A stretch of DNA of 64,000 nucleotides from Phlebiopsis flavidoalba. Taxonomy: Eukaryota > Basidiomycota > Agaricomycetes > Polyporales > Phanerochaetaceae. Shown here piece after piece: positions 9,636 to 21,842 of the stretch (position 1 is the first letter of the stretch; every line of letters starts with the position of its first letter). Under the pieces are notes generated by a model. It saw nothing but the letters and a program-made list of their open reading frames with translations, was not told the origin of the DNA and did not search any database. The position numbers and the translations under genes were made by a program. The stretch lies in the NCBI GenBank assembly GCA_035772785.1, contig JAOCPU010000019.1, positions 372,001 to 436,000 on the forward strand. The letters run 5' to 3'.

Positions 9636-12009
9636 ATGGCTCGTCAACTCTTCCAAAATTTACCCGACGACATCTTATTGGAAATCATATCAACACACCG
9701 CAGTTGAAACTCTGCTGAGGTTAAGACAGGTGAGCTCAGGATGTGTCTGCCTCTTGACAGTGCTGAGTTCTTTAGACTTGCAAAAGAGTTCGAGACATAT
9801 CAAAGTCCAAACACATATGGTCAAATATACTCTGTCTTGAGTTCGCCACACAGCATTTCACATGGCCAGACTGTTTCAAGCCTGGGGATACACTATGCGC
9901 GGACGACTTCGAGCTTATTGTAGCACACTTGGTCCGTTTGAATAGACGCAAACATAGCGCGAACCACCCTTCCACGTCAAAACAGATCCATCGTACGAGG
10001 TCGGTGACTTGGGTGCAGCTGTTGTATGGACGCTGGCTCGCCGTCGCTGAGGCCGACCAGGTCTCATCCGTCCTCTCTATCTGGGAGCTCAGCTCGTTAT
10101 TACTCCCGGAAAGATCTCACATTGCCCCTGCCTACCAAGTGCCTCTTGAGGGACCCGTCGTCGACGGGATCCTCGACTCGCAATTAGGAACTTCTATCTT
10201 GGCTCTTGAACTCCGGCCGGCGTTGTAAGTGTTTATGCTGACATGGCGCAACCACAATGGTTAAGAATCTCATATATTATGCATAGACGAAATGTGGTCA
10301 AAGTAATCGAGATTCGACAAAGTGAAGGGCACATAACATGTGTCCGTCTTGCTCACTTCGACGGAGTCTCTCGAATCCGTGATCTACGTGGCCCCATTCT
10401 TGCATTTGCTGTCCACGATGGGTTGAGCATACCAACCGTTATGAACTGGAGGACGGGGTGCATCCACCATTTACTCGCCGGACCGGATGATGAGGTAAGT
10501 CGACATTCCCCAACACCCCTTAGCGAAATTGATGACGCCCATAATTTCAGGGCGGCGCTGTCGCCATGAAAGTTGAGAAAAACGTAGTTGCGGTCCTTTC
10601 TCCTCTCAAGCTTCAGATATTCTCCATCTGGGTCGCATGATTGCCGCGCCATAGAATCTGAGCTCGTCCGCACCATCCCTGCGCCATTTCGATGCGCCAT
10701 TCGATCGGATGGTATTCGCAACACTCCAGTTCTATCACAGCTCGTTGCACCCAGGTTCAGTGTCGATCTTTGTGGCATTAAGTGGCGACAACGGCGCGTT
10801 TGTATACTCTGCAGAACTACACACATTGCTATCACAAGCACATCCTGGTGGAGACCCGCTCTCACTTGCGTGTGGCGCACACGACGCACCCCTGGTCGGG
10901 CTTCCCTACTCCTGAAAGACAGCACGACGAGCCTTTCAAGCTTTTGCTTGGGAGACACACGCAGACACTGTCATGGCTCAGCGGTGCGAAGGCGTACAAC
11001 ACCCACATCAGCTTCAAAACCTTGGTAAACAGGCTACCTGACAGGATAACTGATGGTGGGTATAAGGCCGGTGAATACCCCCTCGACGCGTCCTGCTTCG
11101 GCACGCAGCCTCACGCCTTCGAGCTCAATGATCCCTCCATGCCTGCACTGTATGCTCGAGGCCTTTACGACTATGACGATGCCCTGGGTCTGGTAGTTTT
11201 CGGGAACACATTCGGCGAGCTCTGTGTATTCAATCTGGCCGGATCCGCAATCGAAAAACTCCAAGGTTGTTTCGAAACGCTAGTACTTCCAACCGCCACC
11301 CTGACTTGTGACACTCTTCCAACGGTAGGTTATCAATATTTCTTAAAGGCGGATATAACACTCAGTATTTCCTAGGACGGAATGACGTTCTCTTTGGCTC
11401 CGGAATTTCTTTTCACACTGCGCCTCCGGATTTGACAGAGAGGCAAAAAAGAAGACGTGATCTCTCGATGGTCTGCGCGTTTCTTCAGCCACAAGACCTA
11501 CCTCCAGGATGGCATCGAGAGGCCACCGACCCCGCTATCATTGGCATGCCACGCTTCCCCTTTGCAGATCATGATACATGGCTGGACTACATCCCGACGT
11601 TTTCGATGTGGCGAGACCGACATAGCATGGGATCTTGAATATGCACGACACTTCTACGGGGACCCGGTACCCCTCGCGAGAGACGTGGTTTGCTCACGTC
11701 TTCGAGAGTGGCGGCTTGTTCTTTGTATGGGATCCCGAGGGTCAGCAGCTTTTCGTAGCGGCATCACGGCACGACATTAAACCAGGTGATGAGCGTATTC
11801 AACGGTGGACAGGGTGTCCCACTTTCGCTCCGAGAGACCGATATGGGTGGCGGAAGCGGTGGGTCGTGGGTGTACTATGATTTGTGGGAATGGGGAACGC
11901 GGGTCGATTTGGTAGGAATCGATGGAAAGAATGGAACAGCGGGTGTGGAGTTGTAGACCCTGTGCTTGTGGAAGAGGAGGACGTCCTGACGTCTGTACCA
12001 ATGCTCTGA
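9636..12009 (+). CDS. F-box protein with C-terminal repeat-like domain (family copy B, best preserved)
   Basis: Probable SCF adaptor. The start ATG 9636 gives MARQLFQNLPDDILLEIIST, a textbook F-box N-terminus, then LLRLRQ. Introns inferred: 9730-9775, 10225-10286, 10495-10550 and 11325-11375 (46-62 bp, GT-AG). Blocks in order: TCKRVRDISKSKHIWSNI, HRTRSVTWVQLLYGRWLAVA (about 9990), EGPVVDGILDSQ, VKVIEIRQSEGHITCVRL (10300), GPILAFAVHDGLSIPTVMNW (10390), FVYSAELHTL (10800), EPFKLLLGRHTQTLSWLSGA (10930), LYARGLYDYDDALGLVVFG (11145), FGELCVFNLAGSAIEKLQ, FFVWDPEGQQLFVAAS (11715-11765), YYDLWEWG, and a C-terminal DPVLVEEEDVLTSVPML with TGA at 12007-12009. A 197-residue stretch at 10782-11375 is unbroken. 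Only a few shifts interrupt the gene, so it may be functional. The repeating pattern resembles WD-like blades, but this is inference. Confidence 0.8.
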
Positions 12010-12199
12010 TAATCTGGTGGTCATGCCTTACTCAAAGCTCTTCTCCTGTCATCGTGTTTGAAGGACACGCATGGTTCACTCAAGCATCATGCACGCCGTA
12101 ATTAAAGTGTAACACTATATCAACATTAATCAAGTACAAGAAGAAGATAAATATTGAGCATGTTATTGCTGCGGAAGAGGCAATCAGAGTTGGCTGTTG

Positions 12200-13967
12200 C
12201 TATTGCTTGCGCTTCGGGCTAATTCGACGTCGAAGGCACGCCAGCCCCAGCGCAGCGATCATCTTCTCCATCCTTTGATTGGCCACTTCAAGCTCTGAGA
12301 CGCGTCCCAGAACGTCAGCGAGGGCGCATCTCTTTGCAGTGCGCGCCATGTCTACGAGGAGCTCCATCTTCGAGCGCAGATACGCATTATCGTTGTGTGC
12401 CTCCGTTGCACGACCTTCGGTTGTCTGCGAATCTGCAAGACGAGAATGAGTGTACGTTCGGGGAAAACGAAGAAGTGTGCACAGGACCCACCATCCCTCT
12501 TCGTCCATCCTGCAGAGGTGCCACCGCTGCGTAGATGCATGCTCCGCTTTCGCAGCTGGGTCGGCAGAGCCGGAGACTTCCGTGGCTTTTTTTGCGCTTT
12601 CCAGGTCTAACGGGAGTAACAACGACTTCTGCCACGTAGCGATTCGAAGCCTTGGATGCAGCCGAGCCTGCAGAGGTACCAGTATTCGCGTCTGGCTGAG
12701 GATCCGGAACAGGCGTCGATATCGTTGGGGGCGAGCGACGTCCGGTACTGACTACCGCAGCAGGAACGGTACCGCCAACTGTCAAGATGACCCGTCAACC
12801 ACAGGCCAGACACATCTCGATTGGTTGAGGCGACATTCATAGCAGCGTTTCAAACGGTTGTCCTTCGACGTCAGACATTTGCGGCCGTGTGTAGCGCAGT
12901 TGGCGCACGCGTGTGGGGCCGTCCTACGTAGGCCGCATGAGTCACAATTATGTTGAGAAGGACTGCTAGGCAACGTACATGAGGCTTGGTAAAGTCGCTC
13001 GCTTTGAGCGTTTCCTGTAACCGCTTCTTCTGCACGCTCGCCGTTGCGCTCTCACCTCCATTCTCCTTGTTCGTTCTGATTTTCTTGCTGCGGGGAGGAG
13101 CTGTTTGCTGGACTAGAGCTTCCACCCTGAGGGTCGCATTGCCGTCCTCATTCACAAGTTCGCTCGTTTTTGCAGACTTGCGTCTTGAAGCAGGCCTTCT
13201 TAACAGGGGTGCGATGATAGCTGGCCGCGGGGCAACTGGAGCGCTTACGCTTCCGCCTGCCTCTGGAACCGGGGTTTGTGCAACAGCGCCAGGTGGATGA
13301 TAGGGTATGAAGCGAGAACCATTCGGAAGATGACCATGAGTTTTGATGTGGTTATCTGGATGTTTGGATCCGCAGTGTGTACCGTTGCGTTGATAGAGAA
13401 GTAACGGTGCGGCGGGATTAACAACGGTGCTTGGCGCGGGGGTTCGCAGCTGTCTTCTCCGTTAGTGTTCGACGTGAGCAGAATTGAGGAAGGTCTCAGA
13501 AGTAGCTTGAGCAGGGTGTGTTTCTATGGTAGTTGCATTCAGAGTTCCTGTCGAAATCTGTGGTCCTTGAGGAACGGTAGACTCTTGCGTTGTCGGCACC
13601 TCTGCGAGGTTCTCCGTGGATGGGACCTGACCTGCGACCGGTTGGCCTGCTTGTTGTACTATAGCTCCGTCAGTCTTGTACATTGAGTATTATGGAAAAC
13701 CGGCACTTGGAGGCACTTGAGGCGCAACGTATCCCTCTACGGTCAACAATTAGGAGTGACCTCAGCAGCAATGCATGGACACGTACCGAGCAAAGGATCC
13801 CACCACCTATTGCCTTGTATGCTCTCTATTCGGCTAGTCATAAAGTCATTGTATTGGAACGGAAACGCGTGGATGTCCACTGTTGGGTTTGGGTTGGTTT
13901 CGTACAAGCTTGTGTAATGACGAAGCATAGGGACGACGGCAGTCGGTATAGGCACAGGTCCAAACAT
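12200..13967 (-). CDS. Zn(II)2Cys6-type zinc cluster protein with C-terminal coiled coil, putative transcription factor
   Basis: Putative nuclear DNA-binding regulator. At 12946-12811 a cysteine array reads CANCATHGRKC, ten residues, then CYECRLNQSRC: Cys spacing C-x2-C-x6-C-x10-C-x2-C-x6-C, within the fungal zinc-cluster consensus. It is preceded by an extra CDSC pair eight residues upstream. Before it lies a low-complexity N-terminal part rich in Pro, Ala and Thr (PGAVAQTPVPEAGGSVSAP) with a basic patch (PPRSKKIRTNKENGG). After it comes a linker (STPVPDPQPDANTGTSAGS) and a C-terminal heptad-like segment (LGRVSELEVANQRMEKMIA) ending KRKQ. The cluster sits in mid-protein, not at the N-terminus as in most Gal4-type factors. 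The N-terminus is uncertain: MFGPVPIPTAVVPMLRHY at 13967 is assumed, but an upstream exon MSAPPPPAAALPASTAEF at 14242 is possible. Confidence 0.55.
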
Positions 13968-15114
13968 TTTGCACGCAGAGACAAGTGATCAAAAAGTGCG
14001 GCCTACATTGCCGTTAGCGACATGTGAGATGGAAAAGTGTTTTATCGCGCACCATTTCCAATGTAACCCACGCGACGCCTCCGTCTGGGATGGCGCGTCT
14101 TTCCTGAATCTCTCCTTGAGCGAGACGCGGACCACGATGGTGTACACACGCGCAGAACACTGAGGCATTTGAGAAGGCGAAGTTGTGGGAATTCGGCGGT
14201 GCTTGCGGGAAGGGCAGCTGCAGGGGGGGGGGGAGCAGACATGTTTTGCAAAGCGCGTTCAGTCCTTATGCGCGCGTTTGAGAATATTTTTGAACAATGA
14301 TTTGGCCGCAGTCCGGGAGGAGACGTTGATGAGAGCAGTAGGTTTAGATATGAGCCCAGGTATAAGATGTGTGTGAAAGAGTAAAATTCGGGAGTGACTA
14401 GGCTGTAGAGAGGCAGGGCGGGAGCAAAGTTGAAAGCGACCGATATTGCGGGCTCGAAAGGCTTACCCCGAAAAGGGAACCGACCACCCGGAACGCCACA
14501 CGAACATGATAGACTCGACTTCATGGCCTCTCATGTGCAGCTCATAAGAGCGAGAGTGAGTCATTGAGCACAAATACGAGCAGAAGAAAAGTCGCCTGTG
14601 CCCATGAAAAAATGCTGACATTCGCGGGACTTGCCGGCCATGGAGAGCCAGGCAATTTCTCAACGGCTTGCATACCTATACCGACGTAAAGCACGCAAAA
14701 GAAGTCACCAAATATATTGAAGAGAGCATAAATGATTTCCCAGACGTGCGACATGATATGGTCAATAGTTCGGATTCGGAGTGTCGCATGGTTCTGACCA
14801 ATCTCGGAATGCCCAGGATTCCTGGTCATATTTCTGACATGATTAGAAGATACATGGCGTTCTTTTAAAAGATTTCGCGGTGTTGATAGAGTGAAAACCA
14901 GAGGCCGGATGCGACGAGAAAACGGAATCAGTGACAAAAGACTTGGGAGCCGAGTGCGTGTGTTAAACGGTCACGTGCGATGACTCTCACGCCGCATTCT
15001 GACCCGGGAGTCTTTTTCTAAATACCACCACCACATCTCTACATTACATGTAGCGCTCCTTCCCTTTCAGAAGAAAAGCAGCCAAGATTAGATCACCTCT
15101 CAAGAAAACCCATC
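13968..15114. other. region with small candidate frames only
   Basis: Minus 14242 starts MSAPPPPAAALPASTAEF next to an 11-base G run (14223-14233) and could be the first exon of the zinc-cluster gene. Minus 14937-14542 encodes a frame with hydrophobic stretches (IIYALFNIFGDFFCVLYVGI, ATFLLLVFVLN) but no known domain. At about 14972 a CACGTG-containing GGTCACGTGCG precedes the next gene. Confidence 0.35.
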
Positions 15115-15527
15115 AATGGGACCACTGCACGCGAAGTGCGCGGTAAAGTGTCCCACGTTGCGTTTTCCAACACCCCCTGGTGCCCACGGTAGCCGTGAAA
15201 TTCCGTGTGCCAACAGTTTCTCAGCCGTGTTTGAATTCTACTTCATTTTGTCTGACTTTTTGGCAGTCAATTATATGTGTATCGTGAATACGGGTTGCAT
15301 ACCGCATGCACTTACGCATCACATTCGACTCATGCTCCCTCCAAGCTGGCCCCTCCTACTGATGTCTTGCGCTGCGATCGATGGTGCCCTGCATGCGGCA
15401 CAACTTGTACCTACAAGACTCTGAATGAATGTCATTTCAAGGTACATTTGACCTCAGTTTGTGGCGAATTACTGCGGAACGGGAGCTCCCTGCCGTCACT
15501 GACGTTAAATCCGCAGAGTGGATACTA
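15115..15527 (+). CDS. small Cys/His-containing hypothetical protein
   Basis: I do not recognise a family. The best frame shows RCDRWCPACGTTCTYKTLNE, followed by CHFKVHL and a further Cys, which resembles a C2H2-like finger but does not match a full consensus. Another frame begins MGPLHAKCAVKCPTLR at 15115 after a possible promoter (TCTAAATACC near 15017). It may be a real short spliced gene or an unrelated open stretch; it lies just upstream of the amidohydrolase in the same orientation. Confidence 0.25.
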
Positions 15528-15707
15528 AGGCAGCCGTGGCATCGGTGAGTATGCGGCTGTCTAATGATAGCCCCTTTGTGATGTGATGTGCCTTCTCGGC
15601 AATGTATCTTTTCTCATGCTAACAAGATGACACAAGGCTGCAGACATAAAACCGCACACGATCCACGAGCGACAGTGAGTAACGATTCGGACCCAGTTTC
15701 CTCCCCC

Positions 15708-17133
15708 ATGCTCAGTCTTTGTTTCAAAGGTTTTCTCATCTTCGCCCTAGCGGTAGGCGCTGGAACGAATGCACGAAAATTCAATGATACCGGCGTAGGC
15801 AGTATCATATTTGAAGAGGCTTGGACGATCCCTGAGCTCGGCTCACAAAATGCGTATGTGGACACAAACCTAACTTGTTGGTTGTAATGTTAGGGCTCAT
15901 GACTCATTTCCACAGACGTGTCGTTCCCCCTGTTGGTGTGTCTGCCTTACACATTACTGCCATGCGTTACTCAGCTATTCGTGCGATTTCAGGTCAGACC
16001 AATGCCGAGCTGCTCTCGAATCTCCTCGACGTTCACAATCAAAGGCTCACAGTCATGGATCAGACAGGCGTCGACTTCGTACGTAAATTATGGCATTATG
16101 AGCCCCTTTTTTCTTCCTCAAAGTTCCGCATAGATGGTCTTGTCATGCGCCTCCCCTTGCATACAGGGTATCGCCGACCCTAGCGACGCGGCAGACATGG
16201 CAGTGTCCATCAATAACCAACTTGCATCCCAAATTTCGAACAAATACACTACGTTTTGGCGCATTCGCGGCGCTCGCAATGCTATGACCCCGCCCGTGGC
16301 AGCCCAAGAGCTGAACCGCACTGTCAAGGAACTCGGATTCCTTGGCGCTCTGGTCAACGACTACCAGCAATCCGGTAGCGGAGATAACCGTACGCGAATT
16401 TATCATTCGTCTTCATGCCGTGCACTGAGAACGTACCCTTAGTCACCTTCATTTATTATGATCAGCCGGAGTTCGACGTTTTTTTGGCAAATGGTGGTCG
16501 ACCTGGACGTACCTGTCTATTTCCACCCACGTGTGAACCCTAATCCAGTTTCGACCCTCCTGTTCGCACAACGCTCCATTCCTCATCGGTCCCGCGCAAG
16601 AGTTTGCTGCCACGCTGTCGGACCATTTGCTCGGTCTTTGCACGAACGGTGTATTCGAGTATGTGGGACATTCTTCTCAGGAACGTAATGCTTATGATCT
16701 GTGCAGCCGGTTTCCACAGTTGAAAATCATCGCGGCCATCTCGGAGAACGCATTCCTTCGGACCTGTTCCGCATTAACGAGCGTATGATTTCCTCTGTGC
16801 CGTCTTTGTTTTTGGCCGTCTCACCAGCATGTCCAGAACTCGCGCGTCAGGTGGTTGCAGGTATGCCGATGCAGAAGAATGTAACATTCTACTTCGAGAA
16901 CAATATCTTCGAGACCACGTCGGGCAACTTTGCTACTGACCTTGGTGCAGTTCCACGCCGCTCAAATCGGACTCGAGCGTATACTGTACAGTATCGACTA
17001 CCCGTATGTGACCATGCAGGAGGGCGCGCAGTGGATCGACCATGATTTGCCTGCGAGTGGGTGTTGACGGCAGAGCAGGTGCTCAATCTGAAGCGTGGTC
17101 TGGCAATTGAAACTTCTCGGGCTGAATCGATGA
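15708..17133 (+). CDS. secreted amidohydrolase-2 family protein, dihydroxybenzoate/gamma-resorcylate decarboxylase-like
   Basis: Metal-dependent TIM-barrel enzyme whose relatives remove CO2 non-oxidatively from hydroxybenzoates. The start at 15708 gives a hydrophobic leader (LCFKGFLIFALAVGAGTNA), followed by IIFEEAWTIPEL, whose EE lies where the first metal ligands occur. Later blocks: LLSNLLDVHNQRLTVMDQTG (about 16010), FWRIRGARNAMTPP, LNRTVKELGFLGALVNDYQQ, LDVPVYFHPR with a metal-site His (16505-16535), AGHLGERIPSDLFRINERM with the second His (16735), and LYSIDYPYVTMQEGAQWID with the metal-site Asp (16985-17040). It ends NLKRGLAI, then LLGLNR and TGA at 17131-17133. Introns lie near 15853-15915 and 16390-16450. 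The leader is odd, since characterised decarboxylases of this type are cytosolic. The exact substrate is not determinable. Confidence 0.75.
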
Positions 17134-17398
17134 AGGCGTTGCATTCTTCCATGTTGTATCTTAACCATCGCACCCAAGCAGAAATGAAATCCACGCAATT
17201 TTTTTTTTCCATTAACAGCTTGTCCGTTGAATTGATTTGGAAACACTAGGCGACTGGTATGTAGATACAATAATATGTAAAACGTCTATGGTATCGATGA
17301 TGTGCGATGCAATAATGAGTGGGACGTGGCGTGATCATGAGGGAAATCAAGAGAGAAAGGAAAAAGCAATAAAGAAGTAAAAAGACACACGAAACTGA

Positions 17399-19168
17399 CT
17401 AATGGTGGCCGTGGCCGCCACCCGCACCCTTCTTCGGCGCAAACTTCGACTTCTCCCTCAATCTGGGACCGAACTTGAACAAAACAAAGGGAATGGGCAT
17501 CATTATGAGCGCGAGGAAACCAAGCAGCGTCGATGCCCAGCGCGGGGTGAGCTGGTTGTACATCTGCGTGGCGAAGAGCGGGAAGCCAGCGCCGAAGAGC
17601 GAACGCATGACGGTGTTGGCCGCAAGCGCGGACGCGGCGACGAAGAGGTAGGTGTCGATGATGTAGCTGAAGAGGCCGAGGAAGATCCAGACGATGGAGA
17701 ACCCGAGCGGCGCGCCCGCCATCATCGGTGCCCAGAAGCTGACCGACGGGTACGAGGTCCAGCCGAACCAGAAGAATGCCCCGGCGAAGATGGGCGCGGC
17801 GATGATGGCCTGGTGCAGGCGCACTCGGGCGGGACGGGGTTCGGGCGTACTCTTTGCAGAGCTTCTCGTATCGTGGGTTTCAGTAGAAGATGTAGCCGAG
17901 CACGGCGAAGAGGCCACCGAGAGGTATGGGCAGGAACATTAGGCGCGGAGATGCCGGCGTTGAAGTGGTGACCGAAGCCGAAGACGATGGGGTACGCCTC
18001 GAAGAGCAGGTACACGACACCGTAGATGAACTGAGGGGAATTGATCAGTCCCGGCAGTGAGAGTGTGAGTTATAAGATGAGACTTACCACTCATGTAGAG
18101 AGTCAAAGCGAATGGAGCATGGGTCGCTAGCGAAAAAACAATGAAAGTCTTCGTGACGACTGGCGATGGCAAGTCTCCTTGAAGCGCTTGCGTGTCTTCT
18201 CAATGGGATGCGTAGTAGCGGACGTCGCCGGTGTCCTTGCGCAGCTTTTTCGCCGTGGCTTCTCAAGGGATAATGGGCCTGAGATGCATTTGGAAGAATC
18301 AGAACATGATTAATGAAGATAAAGATATGTAACTCACTTGAACGTCTCCGGGCGCGTGAAGACGATCAAAGCAGGCAGGGCAGGCACCAGCGAAGATCGT
18401 ACCATGACCCAGTAACACCCTATGTCGCCATTAACACCATAGGAGACAGCCATGAAGCCGCTGACTATGAGTGGTGGGACCAAGGGGATGGACCACAGAG
18501 CGAACGGCGCGAGAGTGAAAACGGACAGAGCCTTGCCACGAGTGCTGTGCGCGCATCCCAGATGTCTCCCATGAGGTCGCCGCCACTGATGACCAGAGCA
18601 GAAGCAGAGAAACACTCCACTCAGGAATCGGAAGATCAGGATGGATGCGGTGTTGCGGGACAATGCGCAGCCGACGGTGAAGCCAGTGTACGCGGTGAAG
18701 GAGATGATAAGAGGAATCTTGCGACCAATGTTTTCCGAGACTGGCCCCCACAGAACAACCAATGGGCCAACGCAGTAGCCTCCAACGAACAGAGCGATCG
18801 ATTGTGAGCACACCGACCTCGTGCGAGAAGCCGAAAGTACTTCTGATCATCTCATGGGAACAATTCCTGATGGTGCAGAGCTTGCGAATGTCCTGCGGAG
18901 AACTGTGAGTACTTTTGTCGAGAGATGATCATGCATGTGAGTATGACATACGCATTGATACCCCAAGAGACCCGGCGAGTAGGGTGATGTACCACCGGTA
19001 CGCTCTTTTCCAGTTCAGTGGGTTAGATGGATCTCCTTCCTCGAACTTGACTTCGAACTGCTGAGCAATCTCTTTCTCAGTCAGTTGTGTCTGTGCCTTC
19101 TCCTCGAGTTGGCTGTTGGAGTCCGATGAAACCCATTGTGCCACTCTCGCTGTAGTTGACGTCAGCAT
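17399..19168 (-). CDS. MFS transporter, DHA1 family (TPO1/FLR-like drug or polyamine proton antiporter)
   Basis: Twelve-helix exporter of the plasma membrane. The N-terminus MLTSTTARVAQWVSSDSNSQ is hydrophilic and leads to the fungal DHA1 hallmark GDPSNPLNWKRAYRWYI before helix 1. The exon near 18850-18350 carries IALFVGGYCVGPLV, GPVSENIGRKIPL (the loop 2-3 motif), FTAYTGFTVGCAL and ILIFRFLSGVF. The next has YGVVYLLFEAYPIVF (about 18010). The last is a long intact frame with IIAAPIFAGAFFWFGW, MMAGAPLGFSIVWIFLGLFS, DTYLFVAASALAANTVMRSL, ASTLLGFLALIMMPIPF, and a His/Gly tail GGGHGHH before TAG. Introns of about 50-60 bp interrupt it near 18950-18900, 18340-18280 and 18090-18030. It converges on the decarboxylase-like gene; a functional link (export of aromatic acids) is only a guess. 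Confidence 0.85.
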
Positions 19169-19339
19169 GTTCTACGCCACTGGAGAGAGATGGGTGACTG
19201 ACTTAAAGTGAGCGCTAGCCATGGCTGCCTCCGTTCTGTTTGTGGGAAGGACTGGAGCCGCCTGCATCTCGACCCGCTTGGGGGAGGAAGGGGAGGAAGG
19301 TGACGGAGATGGGGCCCAAACCAGAGTTGCTCCGAGGTG

Positions 19340-19348
19340 CTTATATAG
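19340..19348 (-). promoter_or_regulatory. TATA box candidate of the MFS gene
   Basis: The minus strand reads CTATATAAG about 175 bp upstream of the ATG at 19168. The stretch between is pyrimidine-rich on the coding strand (many CTTCC and TCCCC), typical of fungal promoters and 5' UTRs. Confidence 0.45.
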
Positions 19349-19496
19349 GGCATGGCGCTGGACGCCATTGCTGGTCAGAGGGTCAGCTAATGCTGCTCTC
19401 GTGCAGCCGTTGGGAATGGACGTTGCGGTGACAGCTGGCCACCAGATGGTCGGTTGGGACACAGGCAGACGCCCAATTTGGCTGGACAGAGGGCGC

Positions 19497-19853
19497 TTAG
19501 CCGTGATGGTCGGTTGAGAGATGGCTGATGTAAACGTGCTGACTCACCAAAACTGTGAGCGATGATGACGGGTCGAAGCTGCGTCCACGTGAGCGACAGC
19601 AACGCACAGAGCGTGAGGCAGTATGCACACCAGATTGCGTGGGCGATTCGCCGTTGGGGGGGCTGTCTTCAACTCGCGCCGACGTCGTCACACACAGTCT
19701 CTGACTGAGACGCACAATCGCGCTTCCCCGCATCGGTAAACCTTGCATACGTCCGTTTTGGGGCCTGCTGTGAAAGCTTGTAGTACTTGCAATACGCGAA
19801 TTTATCTTTTGTGTAAGCCTCTTCAAGTTGTCTGTATAGGCCGATTCGTCCAT
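19497..19853 (-). CDS. hypothetical protein, possibly with one membrane segment
   Basis: The frame opens MDESAYTDNLKRLTQKINSR and is basic and Ser-rich. In a second frame about 200 bp downstream there is a hydrophobic run IWCAYCLTLCALLSLTWTQL followed by a possible donor GTGAGT near 19550. A short two-exon gene with a single shift would fit. No family was recognised. It may instead be unrelated sequence upstream of the MFS gene. Confidence 0.25.
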   Translation of the reverse strand: MDESAYTDNLKRLTQKINSRIASTTSFHSRPQNGRMQGLPMRGSAIVRLSQRLCVTTSARVEDSPPNGESPTQSGVHTASRSVRCCRSRGRSFDPSSSLTVLVSQHVYISHLSTDHHG

Positions 19854-21842
19854 TTTCGTGTCACGAAAGGAAAAGAAAACCTCTAAGATCTGAGGTTCGC
19901 AATAAACTACGGGCCTACGATCTATTTAAAAAAATCAGATCCACATCTCCTTTACGGTATTTTTTCTTACGCTGACCAAAACTGGATAAAGCCCCGATGA
20001 GCGATGGGCAAAGGGGCTTGTGTGTCGTTTGTGGGTGCCTCGTGGGAATGATCCACGAACTTGCAACAGACCGCGCTGAGCCGGACCCGAGTCGAGCGGG
20101 AAAGGAGATTCGAGGACCGACAATGTCGGCTGTCGGCATGGTATGTCTCACGTATATCTCCAGTTGGCCATTCATCGTCGGGCGTCTCGTGTCGCAAGCA
20201 GCCATATATCCGAGGTGTTGGCGAATGTCTGCGGCTGCCCATAAGCCGACATGACCACTACGCGCTGAAATGGTCTAGACGCCTCACATACCTGGAATCA
20301 CAATGCACAACGAATACACGAACATACGGAACAAGGGCTAATACGCGGGACACGATGCATTTTGATGCTTGCCAATAGCCCTGCATCGTGACGAAGCCTT
20401 AACGATCGGGCCCTTTGACCGCCACTACTGCTTTGGAGGCAAACCAGATCAGCTCATAGATCGCCCATAGCGATGCTGCGAGGGATTGACGAACGGTATA
20501 TCTCCAATGTTGATGTACGTAGGTCCCGTGTCGCTCGTCCTCCCCTGCGCCACGAGTCAGCACGATGGATCGCAAACATTTCCACGCTCAACGTCAAGAT
20601 TGAGTCTCACTCGAATATGTCCTTCTAACAGACAATCAAGCACAGTGCTGACAATCCCAGTCGACGAGAATAGAATCCTTGGCAAAACGGCTCACCCTCA
20701 CAAAGTCGTCACCGCGTCATGATGTGCCTCCATGATCGACGCGTTGGAAATGTGCTTGCGACATGAGATCCAAGAGCGACTAAGGGCATGATCATGAGAC
20801 GTGGCTATCCCTAAGACCCAAGTCTCAGCCCTACGTATGTGTAAGACTCGAATAAACATGAGGGTGTGGCTCTTACCTCATGCACCAGAGAGCAACGTCC
20901 CCGAGATGCTAATCAATGACGGACAACTTGAGTGACCGAAAGACAACCAGAGAACTCTGGGTCGGCTGCGGCGTCTTGATTATACCTAGGAGTGACGCAA
21001 GCTAATTATCTCAATGAGGAAGTAAAACACCTTGGCTAGAATCTGGAACCTTGATAGTGGAAGGATGCATGTGCGTAAAGCCAACGAGGCAAGCGAGGCG
21101 AACTCGTTAAGAGCTACATATGGTAGTATACTCCCACGCTCAGTCGACGGGAAGAAGAGCTCCTGTGACAAGCCGCAGCTTGACCTTCATGAAGCTACAT
21201 AACCTACCGCGTCACGCCCAAATCATGGGCTGTCTCTGAAGCTTCTCTGGCTTACTACCGGAATGTGCTGGATAGTGTGTTCCAGCATGTAATAAAGCTG
21301 CGTCGTGCCACTCATATTCCATGGACAACCTCGGATAAATGAGGACCAGCTCGGTGAGTGCTAGAGCTCCGTATCTGAACTGAATGGGCTATCTTAGTAT
21401 AGGGTCTCAGGCATGCATCTAAGTATACAACTCAGTGCTTCCCATTCAATGTCCTCGTGGCGTCTGCATCTCCGGTCACATGTTGGGGTGCTGTCGAACG
21501 CGGACAGCGTCTCTGAATCACGCACCTAGCACCCAAACACTCAGGTAGGTCCTTGTCCAAAAAGCAGAGAATTGAAACATATTGACTCAACACAGTCTTC
21601 CATTGGTTAGTGTACACCACCCGTGACCACTAATTCCTGTCCTCCGTGCTTAGTAAAACCCAATCTCAAGGCATGAGTTACAGAGACCTTGCACCGGCCC
21701 CACTTGGCTGACAATCCCCTTGCACCGGCATCAACACTTGACTCTAGGACAAGTCCTTATCTAGTCCCAATGAAATGATCATCCTTATTTCACGCTTCCT
21801 TCCGACGACCCCCTTGTACACTACTCGACGTTACACCCGCCG
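19854..21842. other. 2-kb gene-poor stretch
   Basis: No frame longer than about 105 codons and no recognised domain on either strand. A short phrase CCTTGCACCGGC occurs twice within about 35 bases near 21690-21730. No terminal inverted repeats or transposase fragments were seen. Confidence 0.45.

Noticed and set aside
17402..17971. 189-codon frame on + rich in Glu, Arg and Gly
   Set aside because: It is the exact antisense of the intact last exons of the MFS transporter.
18313..18807. 164-codon frame on + with charged composition
   Set aside because: Antisense to the MFS exon carrying GPVSENIGRK and GFMAVSYGVNG.
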